DNA of 64,000 nucleotides from Nitratireductor aquimarinus (GTDB lineage Bacteria > Pseudomonadota > Alphaproteobacteria > Rhizobiales > Rhizobiaceae). The translations under genes and the position numbers were made by a program. The notes under the pieces are model-generated. The model had not been told where the DNA came from. It saw only the letters and a program-made list of their open reading frames with translations, and searched no databases. Position 1 is the first letter of the stretch. Each line of letters starts with the position of its first letter. Location of the stretch: NCBI RefSeq assembly GCF_017255295.1, contig NZ_JAFKDE010000006.1, forward strand, positions 1 to 64,000, given 5' to 3'. This document shows positions 35,839 through 44,033 of the stretch, one piece after another.

Positions 35839-36014
35839 GAATTCACTCCCATTTCGTTGACTGGTTCCCGCCGAAGTCCAAGGTAGGGCCAGCCGGGAAA
35901 ACGTCCATTCACGCCCGCGTGAACCAATTTTCTCTTCGCCCGCCCCCCCTCTCGCCTTTCGCAGAAGACCGGCAATACCTATATAGACTAGAGATTTTGA
36001 AGGAGCCGCACGGC

Positions 36015-36428
36015 ATGTGGTCAATTGGCGAACTGTCGAAACGGGTGGGCGTAAAGGTGCCGACCATCCGCTATTACGAGGAAACCGGGCTGATCGAACC
36101 GCCCGAGCGCTCCGCCGGCAACCAGCGCCGCTATGGAAAGCAGGCGATGGAGCGCCTCGCCTTCATCCGCCACGCCCGCGACCTGGGGCTGGGCATCGAC
36201 GCAATCCGTTCGCTGATCGAACTGAGCGGGCATCCCGAAAAACCCTGCGAAACGGCGGACAGCATTGCCCGCGAGCACCTTACCGAAGTGCGCGAGCGCA
36301 TTGCCCGCCTGCAAAGGCTGGAGCATGAGCTCCAGCGCATCGTCGACAGTTGCGACAGCGGCTCGGTTTGCGATTGCTATGTGCTGCGGGCGCTATCCGA
36401 CCATTCACTCTGCGAAAGCGAGCACTGA
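36015..36428 (+). CDS. MerR-family regulator with C-terminal cysteines
   Basis: A 137-residue regulator. The winged helix-turn-helix (WSIGELSKRVGVKVPTIRYYEETGLI) covers residues 2-27, and a dimerisation helix follows. Cysteines in HPEKPCETAD and in the C-terminal CDSGSVCDCY...SLC could bind a metal or thiol-reactive effector, as in CueR, ZntR and PbrR relatives. The start ATG at 36015 has AAGGAG nine bases upstream. It is divergent from the dienelactone hydrolase, a plausible target. The effector is unassigned. Confidence 0.85.
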   Translation: MWSIGELSKRVGVKVPTIRYYEETGLIEPPERSAGNQRRYGKQAMERLAFIRHARDLGLGIDAIRSLIELSGHPEKPCETADSIAREHLTEVRERIARLQRLEHELQRIVDSCDSGSVCDCYVLRALSDHSLCESEH

Positions 36429-36545
36429 CGACGCTGTTCCCCCGCATTTTGCCGGCTTGGCACCCCCTTGGTTCGTGAGGCGCAAACCGGTACAAATAGA
36501 AAACATCCATGGGCTATGCCCCCCGAATCACCATAAGCAGGTGCG

Positions 36546-39044
36546 ATGTCCGGCTTTCCTGATGATATTCCGTTCTTTGACGAGGACGAACCCGCCCCGA
36601 CGCCCCCGGCTGCGCAGAAGCCTTCAGGCATTGCAGCGCGCGCCATGGCTGCGCGCACGGGCGGACCCGACACACGCTATCTCGATGCGCTCAATCCCGA
36701 GCAGCGGCTCGCGGTGGAAACCACCGAAGGCCCGGTTCTGGTGCTTGCGGGCGCGGGCACCGGCAAGACACGCGTTCTGACCACGCGCATCGCGCATATT
36801 CTGGCCTCCGGCCGCGCCTATCCCTCGCAGATCCTGGCCGTGACCTTCACCAACAAGGCCGCGCGCGAGATGAAAGTGCGTATCGGCACGCTGGTCGGCG
36901 AGGCCATCGAGGGCATGCCATGGCTCGGCACCTTCCACTCCATCGGTGTGAAGATCCTGCGCAAGCATGCCGAGCTGGCGGGGCTCAAAAGCTCCTTCAC
37001 CATTCTCGATACCGACGACCAGATCCGCCTCATCAAGCAGATCATTCAGGCCGAAGGGCTGGACGACAAGCGCTGGCCGCCGCGCCAGTTCGCGCAGATG
37101 ATCGACGGCTGGAAGAACAAGGGGCTCGCGCCGAAGGAAATTCCCGAGGGCGACGCCCGCGCCTTCGCCAATGGCAAGGGCCGTGAACTCTACACCGCCT
37201 ATCAGAACCGCCTGAAGACGCTCAACGCCGTCGATTTCGGCGATCTCCTTTGCCATCCGATCCGCATTCTGCGCGATCATCCCGATGTGCTTGCGGACTA
37301 TCACCGCCGGTTCAAATACATTCTGGTGGACGAGTATCAGGACACCAACACCGCCCAGTACATGTGGCTGCGGCTGCTCGCGCAGCGCCCCAGGAGCACG
37401 GAACCGGTGAACATCTGCTGCGTCGGTGATGACGACCAGTCGATCTATGGCTGGCGCGGCGCGGAAGTGGACAACATCCTGCGCTTCGAGAAGGATTTCC
37501 CCGGCGCCGCCGTGATCCGGCTGGAGCGCAATTACCGTTCCACCAAGCACATTCTGGGCGCCGCCTCGCACCTCATCGCCAACAATGAAGGGCGGCTTGG
37601 CAAAACGCTCTTCACCGAGCATTCCGACCCCGACGATCCCAAGGTGAAGGTGCATGCCGCCTGGGATTCGGAGGAAGAGGCCCGGGCCGTGGGCGAAGAG
37701 ATCGAGGCGTTGCAGTCCAAGGGCCACGCGCTCAACGACATCGCCATCCTCGTGCGCGCCTCCTTCCAGATGCGTGAGTTCGAAGACCGCTTCGTCACGC
37801 TGGGGCTCAATTACCGCGTCATCGGCGGACCGCGCTTCTATGAGCGCCTCGAGATCCGCGACGCCATGGCCTATTTCCGCATCGTCGCGCAGGCCGCCGA
37901 CGATCTGGCATTCGAGCGCATCGTCAATGTGCCCAAGCGCGGGCTGGGTGAAGCCAGCGTGCGCCAGATCCACGATGTTTCGCGCATGCGTGAGGCAACG
38001 CTCCTGCAGGCCGCACGCGATCTCGTCGGCACCGAGGAGATGAAGCCAAAGCCGCGCGCCTCGCTGCGCACGCTGGTGGAGAACATCGAGCGCTGGCAGA
38101 GCATGCTCGACCGGACGCCCCACACGGAACTGGCCGAGATGATCCTCGAGGAATCCGGCTACACGGAAATGTGGAAGAACGACCGTTCGGCCGAAGCGCC
38201 GGGACGGCTTGAAAACCTCAAGGAGCTGATCCGCTCCATGGAGGAATATGAGAGCCTGCGCGGTTTTCTGGAGCATGTGGCGCTGGTGATGGACGCCGAG
38301 CGCCATGAAGAGCTCGACGCCGTAAGCCTGATGACGCTGCACTCGGCCAAGGGTCTTGAGTTCCCGACCGTGTTCCTGCCCGGCTGGGAGGAAGGCCTCT
38401 TCCCGCATCAGCGCGCGCTTGACGAAGGCGGTCGCTCGGGCCTCGAGGAAGAGCGGCGGCTGGCCTATGTGGGCCTGACGCGCGCCAAGAAGAACCTGCA
38501 CCTGTGGTTCGCCTCAAACCGGCGTATCCACGGTCTGTGGCAGTCGACCATTCCTTCCCGCTTTCTGGACGAGCTTCCCGAAGCGCATGTGGACGTGGCC
38601 GAAGAGAGCAACAGCTATGGCGGGTATTCCGTCGGCCAGCCCGGCCGGCCCAACCCCTATGGCAAATCGCGTTTCGACGACCAGAGCGTGTTCTCCAACA
38701 GCTACGCGACGCCCGGCTGGCAGCGCGCCCAGAAGAACCGCACCGACGCAACCGCGCGCAACTGGGGCAATCGCTCCGGCCATCAGGTCGAGCGCATCGG
38801 CTATGGCGAGGCGGATTCGGGCTATGGCGCGGGGCGCGGCTCGGTGAAGGGCCGTGTGATCGAGGGCGAGCTGGTCGCCAGATCCGTGTCCGAAAAGCCG
38901 TCCACCTTCAAGGTCGGCGACCGCGTGTTCCATATGAAGTTCGGCAATGGCAATGTCTCGGCAATCGAGGGCAACAAGCTCACCATCGATTTCGACAAGG
39001 CCGGCCAGAAACGCGTTCTCGAAGGCTTCGTGAAGCCGGCCTAA
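36546..39044 (+). CDS. uvrD: UvrD/PcrA-type DNA helicase
   Basis: An 832-residue SF1A helicase. Walker A is LAGAGTGKTRVL near residue 70. Motif II is LVDEYQDTN, motif III is VGDDDQSIYGWRGA, and motifs V/VI include LMTLHSAKGLEF and YVGLTRAKKNL. The extra C-terminal Tudor-like segment (FKVGDRVFHMKFGNGNVSAIEG) near residue 785 is the RNA-polymerase/UvrB-interacting domain of PcrA/UvrD proteins. Length is slightly above E. coli UvrD. It acts in nucleotide excision and mismatch repair. The Gln/Pro/Gly-rich segment before the Tudor part is typical for rhizobia. Confidence 0.96.
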   Translation: MSGFPDDIPFFDEDEPAPTPPAAQKPSGIAARAMAARTGGPDTRYLDALNPEQRLAVETTEGPVLVLAGAGTGKTRVLTTRIAHILASGRAYPSQILAVTFTNKAAREMKVRIGTLVGEAIEGMPWLGTFHSIGVKILRKHAELAGLKSSFTILDTDDQIRLIKQIIQAEGLDDKRWPPRQFAQMIDGWKNKGLAPKEIPEGDARAFANGKGRELYTAYQNRLKTLNAVDFGDLLCHPIRILRDHPDVLADYHRRFKYILVDEYQDTNTAQYMWLRLLAQRPRSTEPVNICCVGDDDQSIYGWRGAEVDNILRFEKDFPGAAVIRLERNYRSTKHILGAASHLIANNEGRLGKTLFTEHSDPDDPKVKVHAAWDSEEEARAVGEEIEALQSKGHALNDIAILVRASFQMREFEDRFVTLGLNYRVIGGPRFYERLEIRDAMAYFRIVAQAADDLAFERIVNVPKRGLGEASVRQIHDVSRMREATLLQAARDLVGTEEMKPKPRASLRTLVENIERWQSMLDRTPHTELAEMILEESGYTEMWKNDRSAEAPGRLENLKELIRSMEEYESLRGFLEHVALVMDAERHEELDAVSLMTLHSAKGLEFPTVFLPGWEEGLFPHQRALDEGGRSGLEEERRLAYVGLTRAKKNLHLWFASNRRIHGLWQSTIPSRFLDELPEAHVDVAEESNSYGGYSVGQPGRPNPYGKSRFDDQSVFSNSYATPGWQRAQKNRTDATARNWGNRSGHQVERIGYGEADSGYGAGRGSVKGRVIEGELVARSVSEKPSTFKVGDRVFHMKFGNGNVSAIEGNKLTIDFDKAGQKRVLEGFVKPA

Positions 39045-39116
39045 AGCCGGCCTAGACCCAGCGGCAGAATCGGGAAACGGTTTTCCGTCCAGAATTTCGT
39101 GAAAACAGGAACGAGG

Positions 39117-39138
39117 GGTCAGGTGGAATCACCTGACC
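39117..39138 (+). terminator. Hairpin downstream of uvrD
   Basis: A perfect 9-bp stem GGTCAGGTG/CACCTGACC with loop gaat, 70 bases after the uvrD stop codon. The following sequence is TGCAAAATG, without a T-run. The rest of the 200-base gap shows no gene. Confidence 0.45.
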
Positions 39139-39246
39139 TGCAAAATGCGCGGCCCCGACGGGAATCGAGCGTTTCGGTTTTCTGGAAGGAGCAAACCCGG
39201 GCGGCTGTAAGCGCACTCACCCGGCCCGCAATGTGTGCGCGCTGCT

Positions 39247-39711
39247 CTAGGCAGCCTTTTGCGGATCGACGTAGACGAACTTGCCGTCTTCATTTTTCTC
39301 GCGGGTCAGAATGCCGTTGCGGGCATGGCGCGAGAGCGGGCCTGAAAAGGCGTTCGACTTGTAGCGCGTGCCAAACTGGCTCTGGCAGTGGGCGACGACA
39401 TCGCCAATCGTGCGCGGCTCGCTGAAGAAATCGCCTTCAAGCAGCTCATTCAGCGCCGCGACGGCGCCCCTGGCGCTGTCGGTGGTCGTCTTCTTGCGTC
39501 CGGGACGCGGCGTGTTGCGCACAATGTGCATCATGCCCGGTCCGGCAATGTATCCATCGATACCATTTTCGGACAGGCCGGCAACCTGACCGTCGCGCTG
39601 GCCCAGAACAAGCTCCACGACGCGCAATTGCACCGCTTCAGACTCGAACTTATTCACCGCCTCGGAAAGCTCGGCAAGTTGCTGCTTTAACTTGTCAAAA
39701 TCCTTGATCAT
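39247..39711 (-). CDS. Hypothetical protein with a predicted winged-helix-like C-terminus
   Basis: A 154-residue protein I do not recognise by name. Residues 1-30 look like a short coiled coil (KLKQQLAELSEAVNKFESEA). The C-terminal segment DVVAHCQSQFGTRYKSNAFSGPLSRHARNGILTREKNED resembles the HARE/winged-helix layout used for DNA binding; this is shape-based inference. The start at 39711 (MIKDFDKL) is chosen because the upstream open region crosses a rare, AT-rich intergenic stretch. It stands alone. Confidence 0.65.
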   Translation of the reverse strand: MIKDFDKLKQQLAELSEAVNKFESEAVQLRVVELVLGQRDGQVAGLSENGIDGYIAGPGMMHIVRNTPRPGRKKTTTDSARGAVAALNELLEGDFFSEPRTIGDVVAHCQSQFGTRYKSNAFSGPLSRHARNGILTREKNEDGKFVYVDPQKAA

Positions 39712-39925
39712 AAAATCCGCCCCGATGCCGCAGCTGCCCAAAACAAGCGCGCTGCCTGAACACATATGTCTCTGTCTGTATGAATGAAGTCAAGAGAGAG
39801 CCCCTGCGTATACGCTAAAGGCAAACAGGTTTCATTACCGGCTCTACTCTTTTTTACAAGAAACAGTCATTTGCGAAAAAGTACAATGGCAGGTTGCCGT
39901 TTTCAGAATTCGTATACTTTTTCCC

Positions 39926-40291
39926 TCAGCCATCCGTGCTTTCTTGAAGAAGATTGCGGATCACAGCCGCCTGATTGCGCTCACGGTCCCGTGCCGAGAA
40001 AAGCAGCGTCACAGGTCCTTTTCGCGCTTTTTCACGCAAGTCTTCGAGAAGATCAGGCTGCGCCTTCAATTCAGCGCAATATCTGTTGCAGAACGTGTCC
40101 CAGCGCTCCGGCTGATGCGCAAACCACCGGCGTAGCTCGTGGCTCGGCCCGATCTGAGGCAGCCAGCTTTCAAGTGCCGCGCGCTCCTTGCTGACGCCGC
40201 GCGGCCACAGCCGGTCGACGAGGATGCGCGCCCCATCTTCCGGCTCGACAGGATCATAGATCCGCTTGAGACGAATGCCCGCAATCGACAT
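39926..40291 (-). CDS. DUF488-family protein
   Basis: A 121-residue protein. The characteristic DUF488 features RILVDRLWPRGVSKERAALE and FAHQPERWDTFCNRYCAEL are clear, and the C-terminal strand is GPVTLLFSARDRERNQA. Family members are uncharacterised, sometimes linked to stress responses. The start at 40291 has GGAGACC upstream. It is flanked by 200-260 base gaps without recognisable features. Confidence 0.85.
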   Translation of the reverse strand: MSIAGIRLKRIYDPVEPEDGARILVDRLWPRGVSKERAALESWLPQIGPSHELRRWFAHQPERWDTFCNRYCAELKAQPDLLEDLREKARKGPVTLLFSARDRERNQAAVIRNLLQESTDG

Positions 40292-40552
40292 TGCCCGGTC
40301 TCCTGCTGATTGGCGATACAATCATCCACACCCGATGATTGAAGATCAAGGACACCATTTCCTAGCCGTGAATGCCTATTGTGTTCCTGCGGGCCAGAAA
40401 CCCGCGCAATGCCTCCAGGCAAAACACCTCAACCCCGCAGTCCTCCCGTCGCGTTCCCGGCGACGGGAGGTTCCCTCCCCTTCCGATTTTCTGCACAGGC
40501 TTGCGACAAGATGGGCTTTGCGTCCGGCAGCGCATTTCGCCTATCATGGGGC

Positions 40553-40714
40553 ATGAAAACAAACGGCTCCAGGCCTTTGGCCAACTGGATCGTGATGGGC
40601 GCGGCAGCATTGGTTCTTGCCGCCCTGACCGGTCTTGTCTTTGCCATGTGGCTGGAAAACGGAGCCGACATCTTTCTCGCGCTGGCCCAGTCCGGGCTGG
40701 CCTGGTGCCTCTGA
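40553..40714 (+). CDS. Small single-span membrane protein upstream of the SCO gene
   Basis: A 53-residue protein with a central transmembrane helix (WIVMGAAALVLAALTGLVFAMW). No family name is recognised, but the same position, immediately before a SCO protein, suggests a role in metallation or membrane docking; that is inference. It starts at the ATG of 40553 and ends 40 bases before the SCO start. Confidence 0.6.
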   Translation: MKTNGSRPLANWIVMGAAALVLAALTGLVFAMWLENGADIFLALAQSGLAWCL

Positions 40715-40754
40715 CACCGCCTTTCAGCGCTTTCTTGTTTCCGGGTGAACTTCA

Positions 40755-41333
40755 ATGATGCGATCCATTCTTATCGGCATTCTCGCGGTCATGGCCGTGG
40801 GCGTCGGACTTCTTACCTTCCAGTGGTACCAGCAGCAGAATTCCGGCAGGGCCTTCGGCGTGCCGTTCGAACTGGTCGATCAGGATGGCAACACCATCAC
40901 CGAGGCCGCCTTCAGGGGCGGGCCGCGCGTCGTCTTCTTCGGCTTCACCCATTGCCCGGAAGTGTGCCCCACCACGCTGTTTGAACTGGATGGCTATCTG
41001 GAAGAGCTTGGCGAGGAAGGCGAGGAGATCGAGCCCTATTTCGTTTCCATCGATCCCGAGCGCGACACGCCCGAAGTGATGAAGACCTATCTCTCCAACT
41101 TCTCCGACCGCATCACCGGCATCACCGGCGATCCCGAGAAGGTGGCGGCCATGGCCAAGGGCTTCTCCATCTATGTGCGCAAGGTCGAGCTTGAAGGTGA
41201 CGACTACACGATGGACCACACCGCATCGATCCTGCTGCTCGACAGCGATGGCGACTTTTTCGGAACGATCGCCTATGAAGAAAATCGTGATACCGCAATC
41301 GCCAAGCTGAAGCGTCTGGCGAACGAAACCTGA
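40755..41333 (+). CDS. SCO1/SenC-family copper chaperone
   Basis: A 192-residue thioredoxin-fold protein with an N-terminal membrane anchor (ILIGILAVMAVGVGLLTFQWY). The copper-binding motif CPEVCP lies in FFGFTHCPEVCPTTL near residue 68, and the third ligand His is in TMDHTAS near residue 154. It should deliver copper to cytochrome c oxidase CuA or act in thiol-redox of that site. No cox genes are nearby; prmA follows 12 bases downstream. Confidence 0.93.
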   Translation: MMRSILIGILAVMAVGVGLLTFQWYQQQNSGRAFGVPFELVDQDGNTITEAAFRGGPRVVFFGFTHCPEVCPTTLFELDGYLEELGEEGEEIEPYFVSIDPERDTPEVMKTYLSNFSDRITGITGDPEKVAAMAKGFSIYVRKVELEGDDYTMDHTASILLLDSDGDFFGTIAYEENRDTAIAKLKRLANET

Positions 41334-41345
41334 CATCGGAAATCC

Positions 41346-42218
41346 ATGGGCCAGACACGACTTTTCCTGACCGCTCAGCGCGAACAAGCCGAAGCGATCT
41401 TTTCTATCCTCGATACCCGTTTTGAAGAGGATGGGCTGCCGATCAGCATCTTCGAACCGGAAGAAGACAGCGGGATCTTCCAGATCTCCGTCTACACGGA
41501 AGACGATGTCGACCAGCTCGAAAAGCAGGTTCTCGAATGTCTGGCCGGCATATCGCCCACGCCCGCGCTGGAGCGCGAGACGGTGCCGGACATCGACTGG
41601 GTCAGCCATTCGCTGGAAGGGCTGCAGCCCGTCCGCGTCGGGCGCTTTCTGGTTCACGGCAGCCACGACCGACATCTGCAGCGCATCGGCGACATCGCCA
41701 TCGAGATCGATGCGGGTCTCGCCTTCGGAACCGGACATCATGGCACCACGGCCGGCTGCCTTGAAGCGATTGCCGATGTCCTGAAATGCGAGCAGCCGCG
41801 CAATGCGCTGGATCTGGGCACCGGCAGCGCCGTTCTGGCGATTGCCGTGGCCAAGGCCGCGCGCATCCCGGTTCTGGCAACCGACATCGATGACATCGCC
41901 ACGCAGGTCGCCCGCGCCAATGTCCAGCTCAACGGCGTGACCAGCCTGGTCGACACGCAGACGGCGCCGGGCTTTCACCACGCCATCTTTGCCCAGCAGA
42001 AACCCTTCGACCTGATCGTGGCAAACATTCTGGCCCGGCCGCTGATGGGCCTTGCACCGGCCATGGCCCGGCATCTCACGCCGGGTGGCTCGATCATCCT
42101 GTCAGGCATTCTCGAGCGCCAGCGCCGCGCCGTCATCGCGGCCTACAGCGTTCAGGGCTTCCGGCACATTCGCACGCAGGCGCGTGAGGGCTGGGTCACC
42201 ATTCACATGAAGCGCTAG
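41346..42218 (+). CDS. prmA: Ribosomal protein L11 methyltransferase
   Basis: A 290-residue AdoMet-dependent methyltransferase that trimethylates ribosomal protein L11. The AdoMet-binding motif [16 protein letters not shown] is near residue 155, preceded by [19 protein letters not shown], diagnostic of PrmA. The catalytic NxxxRP-like [11 protein letters not shown] is near residue 225. The gene follows the SCO gene by 12 bases, and is convergent with a diguanylate cyclase. Confidence 0.95.
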   Translation: MGQTRLFLTAQREQAEAIFSILDTRFEEDGLPISIFEPEEDSGIFQISVYTEDDVDQLEKQVLECLAGISPTPALERETVPDIDWVSHSLEGLQPVRVGRFLVHGSHDRHLQRIGDIAIEIDAGLAFGTGHHGTTAGCLEAIADVLKCEQPRNALDLGTGSAVLAIAVAKAARIPVLATDIDDIATQVARANVQLNGVTSLVDTQTAPGFHHAIFAQQKPFDLIVANILARPLMGLAPAMARHLTPGGSIILSGILERQRRAVIAAYSVQGFRHIRTQAREGWVTIHMKR

Positions 42219-42230
42219 GGTCAGGAAAGC

Positions 42231-42254
42231 GGAACCCGGCACCGCCCGGGTTCC
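42231..42254. terminator. Hairpin between prmA and the convergent cyclase
   Basis: A 9-bp stem GGAACCCGG/CCGGGTTCC with loop caccgc, 13 bases after the prmA stop and four bases before the cyclase stop. There is no T-run; it could serve both strands. Confidence 0.5.
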
Positions 42255-42257
42255 CTG

Positions 42258-43436
42258 TCAGCCCAGGGCGCGACGCCTGTCTTCCCCTTCGGGCACATCC
42301 GTCGCATAGCCGTTTCGGCCGGAGCGCTTGGCGTCGTAAAGGGCGGCATCGGCGCGCGTGAGCGCTTCAAAAAGCCCCTCGCTTCCCACCGGACTCCACT
42401 CGGCAATGCCGATGCTCACCGACAGCGGAATGCGGCTCTTGCCGGCAATGAACGGTGTCGTAGAGATCTGCTTCACCAGCATATCGGCAATCTGCGCTGC
42501 ATCGCGCATATCCGTCGCCGGCAGTATGGCGCAGAACTCATCACCGCTCACACGGGCCAGAATGTCCTTGCGGTGCAGACCATTGCTCAGAATGCCGGCG
42601 ATATGCACGAGGCAGGCATCCCCGGCATGATGGCCGAATGTGTCGTTGATCTGTTTGAAGGAATCGACGTCCAGCATCATCACCGAAACGCACTCCCCCT
42701 GCTCACGCCCCCTTCTCTCGACCCGCCGTGCGCGGTTGCGCAGCCCACGGCGGTTGGACAAATCCGTCAGGTCATCGCGGCTGGCGAGATCAGCAAGTGC
42801 GGAGCTCAACCGGTCGATGGTCATCAGCAGGAAACCGAGATTGAGAACACTCGTTCCCAGAATGTTTGCCACCAGCAGCCATGGCGCAAACGCGTAGTAT
42901 CCCGCATCGGACAGAGAACCGGAAATCCGGGCAAGATTGGACGCAATCTCCAGAACCTGACCGGAAAGCGCAATGCCGGCAGCAAAGGTCGCCACCGTAG
43001 CGCCGAGCCGGACGGGCCGTCTTGTCGCGAGCACGAGCAACAGCAGTGATGTCGGCAGCGCCTGAAGCAGCGCAAAAACGACATTCTGCACGGCCCGGTC
43101 AGGCCCCGCCATTTCCGCCAGAACCGCGCAGACGACCGCATAGGCGGCTAAAAGTCTCCAGCGCGCGCGGCCGTCATAGAACACGGCCACGCCCTGAAGG
43201 ATCGTCGCGAAGCCGCATCCGATGAAGACCATGCCGGCCACTGTGGCAACACCGACCGCTCCATTCGCATCAACTGTGAGAAGAAGCCCGCCAATGCTGG
43301 TTCCGACCAGCGCTGCCAGCCAGTACCGCGCGGCAGCGATCTCCCGGTAAACGAAGGCAACGGAGGTCCAGACCACGATCAGCCCGAGGGAGTTCAGCAG
43401 AATGATGATGTAGAGGGTCTGGAAATCAAGTTGCAT
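42258..43436 (-). CDS. Membrane diguanylate cyclase with SGDEF variant
   Basis: A 392-residue protein. About seven hydrophobic segments occupy residues 1-210, followed by a GGDEF domain near 225-380. The active-site motif is SGDEF (LARVSGDEFCAIL), where the first Gly is Ser. The I-site position reads HRKD, lacking the Arg of RxxD, so product inhibition may be absent. Activity is uncertain, since the SGDEF variant is found in both active and inactive members. It lacks an EAL domain. It is convergent with prmA. Confidence 0.9.
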   Translation of the reverse strand: MQLDFQTLYIIILLNSLGLIVVWTSVAFVYREIAAARYWLAALVGTSIGGLLLTVDANGAVGVATVAGMVFIGCGFATILQGVAVFYDGRARWRLLAAYAVVCAVLAEMAGPDRAVQNVVFALLQALPTSLLLLVLATRRPVRLGATVATFAAGIALSGQVLEIASNLARISGSLSDAGYYAFAPWLLVANILGTSVLNLGFLLMTIDRLSSALADLASRDDLTDLSNRRGLRNRARRVERRGREQGECVSVMMLDVDSFKQINDTFGHHAGDACLVHIAGILSNGLHRKDILARVSGDEFCAILPATDMRDAAQIADMLVKQISTTPFIAGKSRIPLSVSIGIAEWSPVGSEGLFEALTRADAALYDAKRSGRNGYATDVPEGEDRRRALG

Positions 43437-43564
43437 GGTTCAGGCCAACGATGGTCATGAAGCTTCGCGCCGGCAAACAATAAAACCCGGCAGACTTCCG
43501 TCTTCCTTACATGGAAGCGGAAAGAACACTTTTAATATGCCGGCGAAATTCTCAAGGATGCTTA

Positions 43565-43603
43565 ACAAAAAACAAAAACCCCGAAAGCAGAGCTTCCGGG
43601 GTT
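43565..43603 (-). terminator. Rho-independent terminator of the DUF1127 gene
   Basis: The stem AACCCCGgAAGC/GCTTtCGGGGTT (4-base loop) is followed on the minus strand by TTTTTGTTTTTTG. It lies just after the DUF1127 stop codon. Confidence 0.9.
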
Positions 43604-43628
43604 TCGGTCAAACGCTGTTTCCAGCGGA

Positions 43629-43808
43629 TCAGAACATGTGCGACACGCTACGGCTGCGCTTCAGCTCTTCACGGTTGTAGCCGTGAGCACGCAGGGTCTC
43701 GTCGTCAAGCATCAGAAGCGCGCCGTTGACATAGCTCCGGACCTGCTTCTGACGAGCTTCGATCAGCGCGTCGAATGCGCCGCGGAAAAAGCCACGCTTA
43801 TTGGCCAT
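43629..43808 (-). CDS. DUF1127-domain small protein
   Basis: A 59-residue protein. Arg/Lys-rich and amphipathic, with the DUF1127 signature DETLRAHGYNREELKRS at the C-terminus. Alphaproteobacterial members act in phosphate and carbon metabolism, RNA turnover and stress responses, but the precise role here is unknown. ATG at 43808 has AGGAGAACTCAG upstream. A strong terminator follows. Confidence 0.88.
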   Translation of the reverse strand: MANKRGFFRGAFDALIEARQKQVRSYVNGALLMLDDETLRAHGYNREELKRSRSVSHMF

Positions 43809-44033
43809 CTGAGTTCTCCTAAAAATCCTGCGAAGGATGTTCCCTCGCCCGTGGCCCTGTAGATAGGCCTGTCTTTCCGGCACAACCAGCGCAGTTTGCG
43901 CATGGCTACCATCTCATTTTGCATTGCACACTTGAAATTGTGCAGTGCAGCATACCGCCTCGCGTGAAACCCGTTCCGCTTTCTTCGGCCATGCTGTAGG
44001 TTCGGGCCGATTTCGAAGAAGCGACAGGGTTCC

